Shown: in pieces, positions 22,490-31,890 of the stretch
Layout: every line of letters begins with the position of its first letter
Numbering within the stretch: position 1 is the first letter of the stretch
Origin: Euborellia annulipes
Lineage: Eukaryota; Arthropoda; Insecta; Dermaptera; Anisolabididae
DNA: 64,000 bases
Assembly (NCBI GenBank): GCA_023213315.1
Contig: JAKCPI010031710.1
Span: 1-64,000, forward strand
Direction: 5' to 3'
Notes under the pieces: model-generated
Told to the model about the DNA's origin: nothing
The model's input: the letters and a program-made list of their open reading frames with translations, nothing else
The model's database searches: none
Made by a program: the position numbers and the translations under genes

Positions 22490-24235
22490 TCTCATAATAT
22501 ATTTTCTGTTGGTCATCTTCCTAGTACGCGTAATTACCTCCTGCATTCCGGCCTAAATCGACTACATATCATCACGCGAGAGAACCCAGAAATTGATATT
22601 TATGAATCTTCCCTCTTTATTATGAGATCAAACATCTTATCGTAGCATATGTCAGTCAGCATTAAGGCTGAAGTGTGCACATCAGGTGTTAAATTGTTAA
22701 AGGATTTTCTCCGTATGAAATTATAATAAAGGCCCATTTCGGAAAATAACCTAACACTACCTAAATTCACTAAAATATTCAATAAAACTGTAAAAGTTCA
22801 TAATTTGGGTAATTTAAAAATACACTTGTACACCTTATCCTCTTCACATAATAAGGACGCCAAGGCTCACGACTGTTGCTTGCCGAGTAATCCCAAGCTC
22901 TGTTCAAATTCTTCTCTATACCTCCAAAATCTTGGGCAAGCAAATACCAAAAGGTTGAGACACCCCCCATGAATCAAACTCACACTCCCCTCCTCTTCTC
23001 AGATCTATTTTGAATAGGTGAGAAAATCCAAACTCCTGCATCCTATTAAACCAGGGCATTTTCTGGACGCGTGGTCCTAATTCTGGCATAAACTGCACCC
23101 TTCTGTTCAGAAGATACTTCCCAATCCCTTTGCCATGAAACATCCATTCAGAGCAGATCCGACGGTGGAAGTTAGGCGGGATAATCCAACAACGCAAGTT
23201 CGGCAGCAATATCCGCTCTTTCACTGGCATATATATTCTCATGACTTTTTACCGACCTAAGCTTTATGCTCCTACCCATCAGAGAAGATATGTAGATCTG
23301 ATGTTTAATACTAAGAGCGATGGAGTTTCCATTTCTAAATCTGGGGTTACTTAAAGGGATAAGGAGTCCGAACATATTAGAATATCCGAGAACTGGGACA
23401 TCACTAGCAATTCCAATGCCATTCTAAAACAGCATAACTTTCCGCAGTATAGCTAGAAGCTTCTTTGGCCAAACGGAATGAAAAAAAACTTTTTGGTTTT
23501 TTTTTTTTTTTAAAATAAATTAAAATTAAAAAAAAAAAACACATATATCTTTTTTTTAACAATAAAATGATGAGTTGTCGTATATTTTACTTATAAGTTT
23601 AAAACTAAAGAGGGTTTCTGCATTACAGGCCATTTAGCGAGAGGTGACTCGAACTGATACAACCGGCCCTAAATGGGATTCAGGCTCTCTTGAGATGATT
23701 TTTTCAAAAAATTCATTTCATTTCCAATGCTGTCCTGATGATAGTGTTATTTATTCCTGGTGATTCTGTGGCTTTTATTTTGGATTCTATTTATTGAGGT
23801 TATGTTTGTTTTTGATGCATTGTGTAGCCAGAGTGGACATCCATATTGAATTTATTCTCCTTCTCCTTCCTATTAATGGCCAAAGTGCCTTTATTGCTAA
23901 GTTGCCGCTGTCTACTGCAGCTTTTATGTGTCGACCCCAGATAGGTCTACGATCGAATTTTATTCCTAAATATTTAATATTCGGATTCTAGATTATGTTT
24001 TGCTTCCATGTCTTTGTATTAAATTTGTGTATTGTGAAAGTCTATTAGTAATGCATTTGTAATTTCGGTTGCAGTAGAAGATTGCCAAATCATCAGCAAA
24101 AAAATTTGCTATTTTTACATGTTCATGAACCGGAATATCTGCGGTATATAGGTTGTATAAATTGGGAAATAACAGGCAGCCCTGAGGTACTAATGAGTTT
24201 ATTTTTCTAAGACTTAATTTTTTTATTATTAGGGG
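22490..24235 (-). pseudogene. LINE with reverse transcriptase and RNase H domains (I-clade-like), 5'-truncated
   Basis: On the minus strand, about 24205-24000 reads LVPQGCLLFPNLYNLYTADI then IANFFADDLAIFYC (RT motifs B and C, with catalytic FADD). 23990-23790 reads NIKYLGIKFDRRPIWGRHIK then AIKALWPLIGRR (RT thumb). An A/T-rich gap follows (about 23465-23600). 23450-23180 reads SIALSIKHQIYI and VKSHENIYASERADIAAE (end of an RNase H domain with the final Asp). The C-terminal tail runs to about 22500. An RNase H after RT points to the I/R1/Loa group. Stops and frameshifts are frequent. Confidence 0.75.
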
Positions 24236-24261
24236 AATTTTTAATCATAGACCACATTTTT

Positions 24262-24545
24262 GTATGAAATATTTATTAAAAATATATAAATACTGTACCA
24301 CGTTTCGATTGTTTATTCTGCAGACGTTATCAAGTACTGTGCGCTTGCTCCGATTTAAGTGAACTAACTGTCATGTCCGTTGCGTGCCTTTTTTTATATA
24401 CAGCGACATCAGCGCCATCTGTTGGCATTTCAGTGAAGTTAGATTCAAATTTTCCCGCTATTTTCACTCATTCCGCTTGAAGTTAGTCACAATTATCAAA
24501 GCAAGTGTTTACATAAAAAGCATGATGTTACAATAAGTTTCCTGA
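24262..24545 (-). repeat. Repeat N, copy 1, with hammerhead-like motif
   Basis: On the minus strand, CAGCGACATC-inverse sequence and a TATA-like TATATAAAAAAAGG are followed, about 100 bp on, by TTGATAACGTCTGCAGAATA and ATCGAAACGTGGTAC. This is the hammerhead block order with a diverged core. The copy at 32905-33480 is in the opposite orientation, adds an inverted arm, and has a mariner-type MITE inserted beside the motif. Confidence 0.45.
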
Positions 24546-24877
24546 ATTTGATTTTTACATAGATGTTATAAAATATTATTATTAAATCATTCCAAAATTA
24601 CACATATACAATGACTCTTTATGAAGATCTCCTTCCACAATTGAATATAATTTCGTTGAAAATAAACGAGACCGAAACATTCAAAAGTTTTTTTTTTTTT
24701 TTTTGTTTCTCAACTTAAATTGAAATTCAATGTTTTCATTTTTTTGATATTTCCGTAAACTTTTATTGATTCCATTCCTTTTTATGTTTGAAAATAAAGA
24801 AAGAACAGGATTAGAGCTAAAAAGAAAAATTCCCTCTCTGTGTCATTTGTCATGTAATGGTTTGTTTTTTGTTTCAG

Positions 24878-24926
24878 GGATGTCTAAATGGGCTCTGGCA
24901 GTTTGTGACCGAGATAGAGGACTGCG
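24878..24926 (+). promoter_or_regulatory. 5' UTR part of exon with an upstream ORF that overlaps the start codon
   Basis: A good acceptor (TTTGTTTCAG) ends at 24877. An ATG three bases into the exon (24880) opens a 16-codon frame (begins MSKWALAVCDRDRG) that ends with TGA at 24928-24930. The main start ATG is 24927-24929, so stop and start overlap as ATGA. In the main frame a TAG (24915-24917) precedes the start, so the coding region cannot extend further 5' in this exon. The arrangement could tune translation by reinitiation or leaky scanning; that is inference. Confidence 0.6.
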
Positions 24927-24961
24927 ATGACGGCTCTCGTCACACTGGAGGCGCCGGCAAG
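24927..24961 (+). CDS. Type II Golgi glycosyltransferase-like gene, coding exon 1 (residues 1-12)
   Basis: This exon encodes MTALVTLEAPA plus two bases of an Arg codon and ends at donor GTTAAC (24962). It joins in phase to the exon at 34427, restoring Arg12 in a run of four Arg. The start was chosen because it is the first in-frame ATG after TAG at 24915, has G at -3, and the frame stays open over both following exons. The short basic tail lies on the cytosolic side of a type II membrane protein. If the first exon were different, translation could instead begin at Met18 (34443). Confidence 0.7.
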
Positions 24962-25023
24962 GTTAACTTTTCTTTTATTAATAATAACTAGAGTCCGGAT
25001 GTTGATGCACAATCAAACCTCAA

Positions 25024-25195
25024 AATATGCATATATATTCTCATGACTTTTTACCGACCTAAGCGTTATGCTCCTACCTATCAGAGAAGGTATGTAGATC
25101 TGATGTTTAATAGTAAGAGCGATGGAGTTTCCATTTCTAGATCTGGGGTTACTTAAAGGGATAAGGAATTCGAACATATTAGAATATCCGCTCAC
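25024..25195 (-). pseudogene. Second LINE RNase H fragment
   Basis: Reads PLSNPRSRNGNSIAL, IKHQIYIPSLIGRSI and VKSHENIYAYFE, closely matching the RNase H end of the LINE at 22490-24235, and stops just short of the final Asp. It lies on the strand opposite to the gene, about 60 bp after exon 1. Confidence 0.7.
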
Positions 25196-25229
25196 AAATT
25201 AAGTCGCATTTTATGATTTTTTTTTTTTA

Positions 25230-25475
25230 CCCAGGTAGGAATACACAATTGCGTAAGGCTTGGACCATTGGTGACATTCCAAGGCTAGGTTTAATAATTT
25301 AAGTGAAAGGGGATTGGTGACTTCCCAAGTCTCGGTATAATATTATAATACCATTGGGCCAAGGCTTGGACCAGACTTGGCCCAATGGACACTACCCAAG
25401 ACTTGGCAAATGACAACTGGCTCAACGTTCGGCCAATTGTCAGCATTGGCAATTCCTACCAAGGTAATACTATGA
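25230..25475. mobile_element. Family F element with CCAAGGCTTGG subterminal repeats
   Basis: The left end reads CAGGTAGGAATACACAATTG and the right end GGCAATTCCTACCAAGG, imperfect inverted repeats. Between them are many AAGGCTTGGACC and TTGGCCCAATGG phrases in both orientations. The same vocabulary fills 76-365. No ORF; foldback-like. Confidence 0.5.
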
Positions 25476-26054
25476 ACAAGAAGCAAGTTTTCCAATTTTT
25501 CTTCGTTTAAGGACATGCTTTTATCTAAGAACAGGTTCTTGAACGCAGGAAATGATCTTTGAATTGACAGGCGAATGCTAGAAAGTAGATATCTGGAACA
25601 AATTGGGGTTGAAATGTTGATCTTTTACATCGTTTCCATCCTGTAAAACGCCAAAGTTTGAAAATAATAAAAACTAGTCTTAAAAAGCAACTACACAAAA
25701 ATATTCAAAACATGCTTTTTTTCTTTTAATAAAATATGCATGAAAATAAGGTTATTTTGGTTACAAATTGGCAAAATATGCATTGTGCATGGAATTTCTT
25801 CAAAAAAAGCCAAAATATGCTCGGAACAAAGAGGGTTCTTTCGAATGAAATGGATAACTGCAAAGTTTCAGGAACGTTTTCAGCTTCTATACAAACATGC
25901 AATTGCATCAATATCCGGATTCTACTATTGCTTCAAATATACCCTATAGTTTGTCCACAATTATATGTCAACTACCTCAGTCTGAGAAAAAAGCGTGGCC
26001 TAGGGGTGGGAGGGCAGTGGCGATATTTACCCCCTCCCTGTCAGGAACATCAAA
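25476..26054. other. Unassigned intronic sequence
   Basis: Of mixed composition, with several overlapping short open frames at 25726-26059 on both strands. None resembles a known domain. 26008-26042 (CAGTGGCGATATTTACCCCC) looks like the end of another hAT-type element. Confidence 0.3.
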
Positions 26055-26215
26055 ACTGATTTACTATATTTCGCTTGAATTTTCTGGAATGGTTGCATAA
26101 GGCCCGAAGACCTATAATGACCAGTGGTCACATGCAGCCAGGAAGAATATAGTTAAAGAAATAGGAGAATCATAAAAGGGGAACTCAACTGCGGGAACTG
26201 AGAAAATGCTTTGTA
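26055..26215 (-). pseudogene. LINE-B 3' end fragment
   Basis: It matches 45935-46050 (GCATAAGGCCCGAAGAC, GTCACATGCAGCCAGGA, GGAGAATCATAAAAGG), the segment that follows the LINE-B coding end on the minus strand. It is therefore a 3'-UTR-only copy typical of 5'-truncated LINEs. Confidence 0.6.
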
Positions 26216-26384
26216 GTGCCCAAAAGTGGTTTGAGCACTGGTCGAGAGTTGTTGTATTGCCGAAGGGGGTGTGAGGGAACTTTTGAGGGTAAATAATTAG
26301 CTTGGATATTTTTAATTGGTTTTATTAACAAAGATAATAAATAACAAGGTGAGATGGGAAGATGAATGAATGAATGAATGAATT

Positions 26385-27560
26385 ATATTTATTTTGCTCT
26401 GAGGCGATTTGCCTCCTAGAGCATTAATATTACATAGTATTTACAATTTTTATATATAGACTGTATTTACAATATAACAAGAAAAGAAAAATTGCATTTT
26501 ACTAGGAAAAGCATTCTCCCTCCCACTACAGAAATTGCTCCTGTTCTTTTAGTAAAAAAGAATAAAATTTACTTTTGAACGATTCTAAAGAATTTGAAGA
26601 CCTGATATCGCTAGAAATCCTGTTCCATACCCTAATTGATGCCACTAGAAAAGAGGTGTCGAATGCGGCCGTCCGATGAACCGGCATTCGCAAATCCAAA
26701 AGATTTGCCCTTGGCACAGCCCTACTACACTCACCCCTGAAAACGTAACTTTCATAAAGATACTTGGGCACTTTGTTTTTCAGGATGCCGAACACACAAC
26801 ACCCCATCAAATATTCTCGACGTCGTTTTAACTTGATCCATCCAAGTCTACTTTAATAAGGTGTTATGTGCTCGTCAAGAGGCAAATCAAAGACAAATCT
26901 AACACAAGCATTAAGCACCCTCTCAAGAGTCAAACCACGCTCACCAGTCATACCGCTATAAACCAAGCAACAGTAGTCGAATTGGGGCAGGATGAGAGAA
27001 TTTACCAATAATTTTCTTATTGATGGGGGGAGGCAGTCTTTGTTTCTCTTAAATTGGAAAAGACTGGAATAAACCTTTCTAGATACTTCACGGACATGCT
27101 CTCCCCAACTTAAGGTCCTATCGAGAGTGACGCCTAAATTCTTGACAGAAATAGAATAATCTATCTGTTTTCCGTCAATAATAATACGTGGAATGTTAGG
27201 TACAGGGGCGTATATAGAATTTTTTTTCGGGGGGGCTCGAACTCAAAAATTTTTCTGAGGAAAATTTTTTTTTTAAGAAACTATACTTTTTTCACACGAA
27301 ATTTTTTGAGGAACATTTTTTTTATTGCAGAACCAAAGTTGTCCATCCTGCGGAAAAATTTGTTGCGCTGATGTCTGTATATCCCTATATATGTATATAT
27401 GTTTGGGAAATTTCGGGGGGGCCCGGGCCCCCTCGGCCCCCCCAAATACGCCCCTGGTTAGGTAGCTTGTGAATATAAGCGCCACTTCCGAAAACCATTG
27501 CCTTAGTCTTTTCGATGTTTAATTTTAACTTCTTGCCTCGCACCCAATCGACTATTCGAC
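26385..27560 (-). pseudogene. LINE-A reverse transcriptase C-terminal half, interrupted by a hAT MITE
   Basis: On the minus strand, about 27560-27470 reads VRGKKLKLNIEKTKAMVFGS. After the MITE (27203-27456) it resumes IPRIIIDGKQIDYSISVKNL then GVTLDRTLSWGEHVREVSRK. Further on come LVNSLILPQFDYCCLVYSGM and YLMGCCVFGILKNK, ending in SIRVWNRISSDIRSS and SLESFKSKFYSFLL. This is the RT thumb and C-terminal region of a CR1/Jockey-like LINE. The 3' end is a (GAAT)n microsatellite tail on the minus strand's 3' side (26364-26384). The homologous copy at 46330-47400 is on the + strand. Confidence 0.8.
27203..27456. mobile_element. hAT-type MITE with 8-bp target duplication, copy 2
   Basis: The termini are CAGGGGCGTATATA and TACGCCCCTG. 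The exact 8-bp duplication GTTAGGTA lies at 27195-27202 and 27457-27464. Removing the element and one duplication restores the LINE-A reading frame between KLPN and IPRI, which proves the insertion precisely. In opposite orientation to 15915-16175. Confidence 0.92.
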
Positions 27561-27969
27561 ATACATCCTGATTTAAGAGATAGATAATGATGATGATAAT
27601 AAGATGTGGAGTGAAGTGAAGAGGGGGTGAGAATTATTAGTGGGAAGGAAGTGACGAAATGGATATCCCAAAGCCGGGGCCCCCGTTTGACGTGGTCTCA
27701 AACTGGCAGAGTGTTGGTGTAGGAATTTCGTCTCCGCTCTGAACATAGGACATTATATAGTCCGTTAGGGGGGGGGAGGTATGACATGACGTGTACATGA
27801 CGTTTCTCGTGCAAGAATGCTTATTTTAGCATTTATGGTTAAAAGGAGATTGTACTAAGCAATTGCGCTGACTTTTGTTTGTCACTAATGATTGTGATGA
27901 GTGGAGTCTTTTGTGGGTATTTGGGCAATCCAATATTCGGGTACCCAAGTTATTTTGACTCTCAGATTA
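27561..27969. other. Unassigned intronic sequence
   Basis: No recognised protein or repeat. Contains a G-run at 27768-27777 and a GC-richer stretch (27660-27730) that may derive from a LINE but shows no conserved motif. Confidence 0.25.
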
Positions 27970-28880
27970 TTACAGCCTGTTGAGATTAGACTTGAAAGTC
28001 TGAAGATTGTAGGTTTTGGGGTAGATAGACGCAGGGAGCTTGTTCCAATCACGGGACAAAAGAAAAATGGAATTGACTAGTTCTGTTAGTCGTGATCTGA
28101 ACAGCATAGGGTTGCTGAGCCGATGCCTCTCTTGTGTTGCATTGGGTGGGATAATTGATTGCAATTTAACCATGGTAATACCTATAGAAGCATGTGTGCC
28201 GAATGTCTGATGGCGCCAAAACAAATTCTCTTTGGTGAGCTGTCGGATGGTCAGCGCTACTCTGGTGGTCAACTTAAGAGATACAAGGACGTCATTCACT
28301 CTATCGTGAAGAAGGCCGGAATAAAAAACACCTGGGAATCTTTGTGTCAAGACAGAAACTCTTGGCGCAACATCTGCCACAATAACACAGGCATATTCCC
28401 AACCAACAACACCGTCTTGAGGCCTACCGAGACATTTGTCTGCTCCGAATGTCATCGTGAGATCAGGTCTCGCATCGGTTTCTGGAGCCATCAGCAGGCT
28501 CATGAGCGGAGGAAACGATGGCGCTTGGTGATCTGAGGGAAGGATCTTCGGCAACGAGGGAACCTGACGACGACGACGACCTATAGAAGAGAGAGAGTGC
28601 AGACACGCTTCTTCTATGATCTAGTAGCTGTAAGGATGCGGTGAGGGTAGAATCATCGATCAATCTAATGGCGTCCAAGGAGAAGAGAGCCCCCCTCGCC
28701 AAAGGTGGGAACCACATTCAAGAGACTGCCGAATTTGGGCTTTATAGAGGGTTAGGATTTGTTGGAAGGAAAAGTAACGCTTCGTTTCGAATAGGAAATC
28801 TAATTTCCTTGCGGTAGATTTAACCACAGAAGAGATGTGGGTGCTCCAGGAGAGATCAGATGTAATTTTCACTCCTATAA
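27970..28880 (-). pseudogene. LINE-B reverse transcriptase C-terminal region, split by another LINE
   Basis: On the minus strand, 28872-28540 reads ITSDLSWSTHISSVVKSTAR, LDFLFETKRYFS, LTLYKAQIRQSLECGSHLW, then RLIDDSTLTASLQLLDHRRS and VSALSLFYR. After an insertion (28165-28536) it ends with ERHRLSNPMLFRSRLTELVN, RDWNKLPASIYPKTYNLQTF and KSNLNRL. This is the thumb and terminal part of a non-LTR reverse transcriptase. Frameshifts are present near the insertion. A 3' end of the same family flanks 46121-47544. Confidence 0.8.
28165..28536 (+). pseudogene. LINE C-terminal fragment with CCHH zinc finger, inserted in LINE-B
   Basis: It is open for over 110 codons. LMAPKQILFGELSDGQRYSG, GGQLKRYKDVIHSIVKKAGI and TWESLCQDRNSWR match the conserved tail of a widespread LINE group. 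The end FVCSECHREIRSRIGFWSHQ holds a C2-H2 finger (Cys-X2-Cys, His-X3-His). Upstream RT and endonuclease are missing. It lies in the opposite orientation to the LINE-B halves that flank it. Confidence 0.75.
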
Positions 28881-29239
28881 CAGGAAACCAAATCGAGACT
28901 ATTATTGCAGTAAATAAGGGAAGGGCAAATCCTATTTTTTTCTCTAGAAATAGTAGAAAATTTCTACTCTAAATAATCAAAACATCGTAGCTATGTGGTA
29001 TTATAGCTAGCAATGTGTGTCTGTCTGTCTGTTCCTCCCTCAAAGCCCAACGACCTGTGAAGAGAATCTCTCTCTAGTATTGATTGAAATGGAAAAGTTA
29101 AAATATGTCCATTCAAAATAAAATTCTCATCTAATCCTAGTTCTGAAAAAAGAAATAAATGATGATGTTTTAGACCTCTGACCTACCTTTGATAATAGAA
29201 TGTTTTGTGCTCTGTGTTTCAAGATTTTTTATTAATTAA
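28881..29239. other. Unassigned intronic sequence
   Basis: AT-rich; 28990-29070 contains GTGTCTGTCTGTCTGTTCCT and CCCAACGACCTGTGAAGAG, perhaps the 3' end of a repeat D-like element. No coding signal. Confidence 0.3.
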
Positions 29240-29245
29240 AATTAA

Positions 29246-29287
29246 CACCTAATACGTATTTCGACATTACTGTCATCATCAGAAGTG
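29246..29287 (-). ncRNA. Hammerhead-like ribozyme motif, best single copy
   Basis: On the minus strand the blocks follow a type I hammerhead: stem I strand CACTT (29283-29287), core CTGATGA (29276-29282), one extra T, stem II GACA-GTAA-TGTC (29263-29274), GAA (29260-29262), stem III as the self-complementary ATACGTAT (29252-29259), cleavage-site T (29251), and AGGTG (29246-29250) closing stem I with five pairs including one G-T. The only departure from the consensus is the unpaired T before stem II. No inverted partner is nearby. Activity is untested. Confidence 0.5.
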
Positions 29288-29313
29288 CTTTTATAAAATG
29301 ATAAAGTATATTG

Positions 29314-29917
29314 TACACTGTTAAAAATTTTCAAGCAATATTCATATACAAGTATAGGAAGTCTGTTACATAAACTGTTTATGAATATTCATATCGGGTA
29401 TATGAGAAAGTTCAATTTGTTGCCAACCTAACAAATTTCTTGTATATTTTAAAATTAATTATTTTGGTAAAAATTGTTAAATTTAAATTTGAATTTTTAT
29501 AGCTATTTATTACTTTATAAAAAATTATTTAATTAGTATGATTTTAATATACGTCATAAATATTTAAATATTTTAGAATTTCAAACCAGAATTTAATAAA
29601 TTTAGATTTGTGAAATAAATTTTAAAAGAATAATTTCAAGTTTCCTTAAAATAATTATAAAATAATATTAATAAAAATTCCTTGAGGTAGTCGAGTTATT
29701 TGAGAACGTTTAGACCAGTGATTCTCAACTTGTCGGGCAGTGCACTTTTAACGATTTCAAAATTTGGCGGCACACAAAGAAAAAGATAAGTTTAAAAGTT
29801 GGTAATTTGTTCATAAACTTTTATATTAATTTTATTTCATATCCTGGGTATATTAAAATTAAACCACCAAAGTATATGAAAAATGTTTGAAAATTCATTT
29901 TTTTTTTTTACAGTGTA
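29314..29917. mobile_element. Family E MITE, copy 2
   Basis: Closely similar to 5686-6280 over about 600 bp, with ends TACACTGTTAAAAA and TTTACAGTGTA. It is in the same orientation as copy 1 and lies directly after the hammerhead-like motif at 29246-29287. Confidence 0.7.
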
Positions 29918-30509
29918 GCTATATATATTGCTAAGAGAGAGTAAAAAAAACTGATAAATATTAATAAATAAGAAATTATATATAATATTTAAGATATTAT
30001 ATATATCGCGTATATGAGCCGCGAAATTTATTTAAAATATTAATTTATTTATCGGAGGATCGTGGTTCGACTCCGGCGGCACACCCTTATTTTTGGATAT
30101 ATGAATTAATAAATATTTAATTGATAAATATTAATAAATAAATAGTCGATAATTTGTCATTTATGAGATGTGAAATTATAATTCATAGAGGAGGGAAAAA
30201 TTCCTCATTTTAAATCAATCATTCAAACGTCAGCCTTTTTTTTCCTCCAAACTCGACAAATATAAATTATATATGTAAAATAAACATAAATTATAAATAA
30301 ATAAATGTTCCGAATCGATTGTCTAATTATTGATGATGTTTTATGTTTGTTTTGATGGACATTAAAAAAAAAAACGTTTGAATTATCAAATACACAAAAT
30401 ATGCGACGTTTTTGCTTTCTCTTACCTATATACTATAGAGAGAATATAGAGATATTCGCGTGTTCAGGGGTGTAACTGAGTAGCACTATAAATCTGGGGG
30501 GTTTCATGA
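29918..30509. other. AT-rich sequence with a tRNA-like 3' fragment
   Basis: 30060-30090 contains GTGGTTCGACTCCGGC, a perfect B-box core (GGTTCGACTCC), but no A-box or cloverleaf can be drawn around it, so it is a SINE or tRNA relic. The remainder is AT-rich. Confidence 0.35.
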
Positions 30510-30670
30510 TATTTCCACTATATTCAAATTCATGCCATTTTTCTCAATAAAATGATATGCTACACTTATATTTAAATTTATTTTAAATGAAGAAAAAAAG
30601 GAATTTTTGGCTTGAAGTGATAGCGTCAGTTGCCGCCATTTTGTTAAACAAAGAATACATTTATTTTGAA
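30510..30670 (+). repeat. Repeat K end
   Basis: CCATTTTTCTCAATAAAATG, ATTTAAATTTATTTTAAATG and GCGTCAGTTGCCGCCATTTT match the ends of the element at 13105-14745 and three other sites. Confidence 0.6.
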
Positions 30671-30984
30671 ATGAAAATTTCCCTGTTTTTAATAATTAAG
30701 GAATGTTTTTTTTTTTAATTAATTAATTCTTTTGAATGAATTTATTTGAATTAATTAATTATTTATTATTATTATATTATTATTATGATTATTGTTAATT
30801 TATTTGAATGAATAATTTTGCATTTATCCATGTTGTTTATTTATTTATTAGACTCAATTTTTTTTTTTTTTTTTTTTGTAACCTTCTAATTATATAATTG
30901 TAAATGTAAATTTATTTAAAATAATTTAATTTATACTAGGAGACAGCCAGATCAAAAAATATAACTCAATTTTATTTTAGTGTG

Positions 30985-31032
30985 CTTGTCGACGTTTCGG
31001 GTGCTAATTACCCTCTTCCTAAGGACTGAGCA
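30985..31032 (-). ncRNA. Hammerhead-like motif, diverged
   Basis: On the minus strand: GTC, CTTAGGA, AGA, GGGT with ACCC as stem II, GAAACGTC, GAC. The core differs from CUGANGA at two bases. The surrounding repeat, from ATCAAAAAATATAACTCAAT onward, is otherwise unassigned. Confidence 0.3.
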
Positions 31033-31129
31033 GATGTCAATTTTAACATACATCTAAATTACACCTAATTGTAATGCGATTAATACCCGAACAATGAAAT
31101 AAATTTCAATTTTATTTCTCGTCCTGGCT

Positions 31130-31613
31130 CAGAGGTGTCATTTGGGGAGGGGGGGGGAGCAGAGTGGGCAATTGCCCCCCCCTCAAGGATTTTTTTTTAA
31201 TTTTATATTATTCTAAATAAAATATATCTATGCGTATATAAAATTAATTAATGATGAGAAGTGGCTTGTAGACTTTGATTTGGGTATAGGAGACTTTGCA
31301 GCCAAGAAATTAAATAAAAAACTTTTATTTAATTAATTAACCGTCGACGTTTCGGTCGTAACCACGACCTTCCCCAGGACGATTCTTACAATTAAGCGTC
31401 CTGAAGAAGTCGTGATTTATGACCGAAACGTCGACGGTTAATTAATTAAATAAAAGTTTTTTATTTAATTTGGCTGCAAAGTCTCCTAAAATTAATTAAA
31501 TTATATATCTTTTGACCAAATTTGAGTACCTATTTGTAATTAAATTTTAAGAAAAAAATAAATTGCCCCCCCTCCCCCTCCTACCACAAGAAAAATTTGA
31601 AATGACGCCACTG
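31130..31613. mobile_element. hAT-like element containing palindrome P4
   Basis: The left end CAGAGGTGTCATTTGGGG and the right end, inverted CAGTGGCGTCATTTCAAATT, are typical hAT termini. The flanks TCCTGGCT and TTTTGGCT agree at six of eight bases, consistent with an old 8-bp duplication. The body reads GGCAATTGCCCCCC on the left and TTGCCCCCCCTCCCC on the right, i.e. inverted poly-C/G subterminal blocks. There is no transposase. Confidence 0.7.
31252..31487. mobile_element. Palindromic element P4 with two opposed hammerhead-like motifs
   Basis: The 236-bp element is flanked by the exact 12-bp duplication AAAATTAATTAA (31240-31251, 31488-31499). Arms start TAGGAGACTTTGCAGCCAAG on the left and mirror it on the right. 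The right arm on + has stem I CGTC/GACG (31397-31400 and 31433-31436), core CTGAAGA, an extra A, GTC/GAC stem II and GAAACGTC. The left arm on the minus strand has the same stem I, core CTGGGGA (one mismatch), an extra A, a 6-bp stem II GGTCGT/ACGACC and GAAACGTC. It has no ORF. The variable-length duplication points to target-primed retroposition rather than a cut-and-paste enzyme. Confidence 0.65.
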
Positions 31614-31739
31614 TTTTGGCTACTCATCGAGTATCAATAGTGTAGTCAATTTCCAATCAAATAAGAATACTTTAACTGGATTTATTTACTTAAAGATAAA
31701 GACGTGATTTTTCAAGATAAATATATTATATATGATATT

Positions 31740-31890
31740 TTAACTAAATTCAAATTCATGCCATTTTTCTCATTAAAATGATATACAACACTTGTATTTA
31801 AATTTATTTTAAATGTAGAAAAAAACGAATTTTTGTCTTTAAGTGATTAGCGTCGGTTGCCGCCATTTTGATAAACAAAGAATATAATTC
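31740..31890 (+). repeat. Repeat K end
   Basis: Reads CCATTTTTCTCATTAAAATG through GCGTCGGTTGCCGCCATTTT, closely matching 30510-30670 about 1.2 kb upstream in the same orientation. Confidence 0.6.

Noticed and set aside
22385..22645. 86-codon + frame
   Set aside because: Antisense shadow of the copia integrase and LINE tail.
30060..30090. Possible tRNA gene because of a perfect B-box
   Set aside because: No A-box, anticodon arm or acceptor pairing can be drawn; T-stem pairing is poor.
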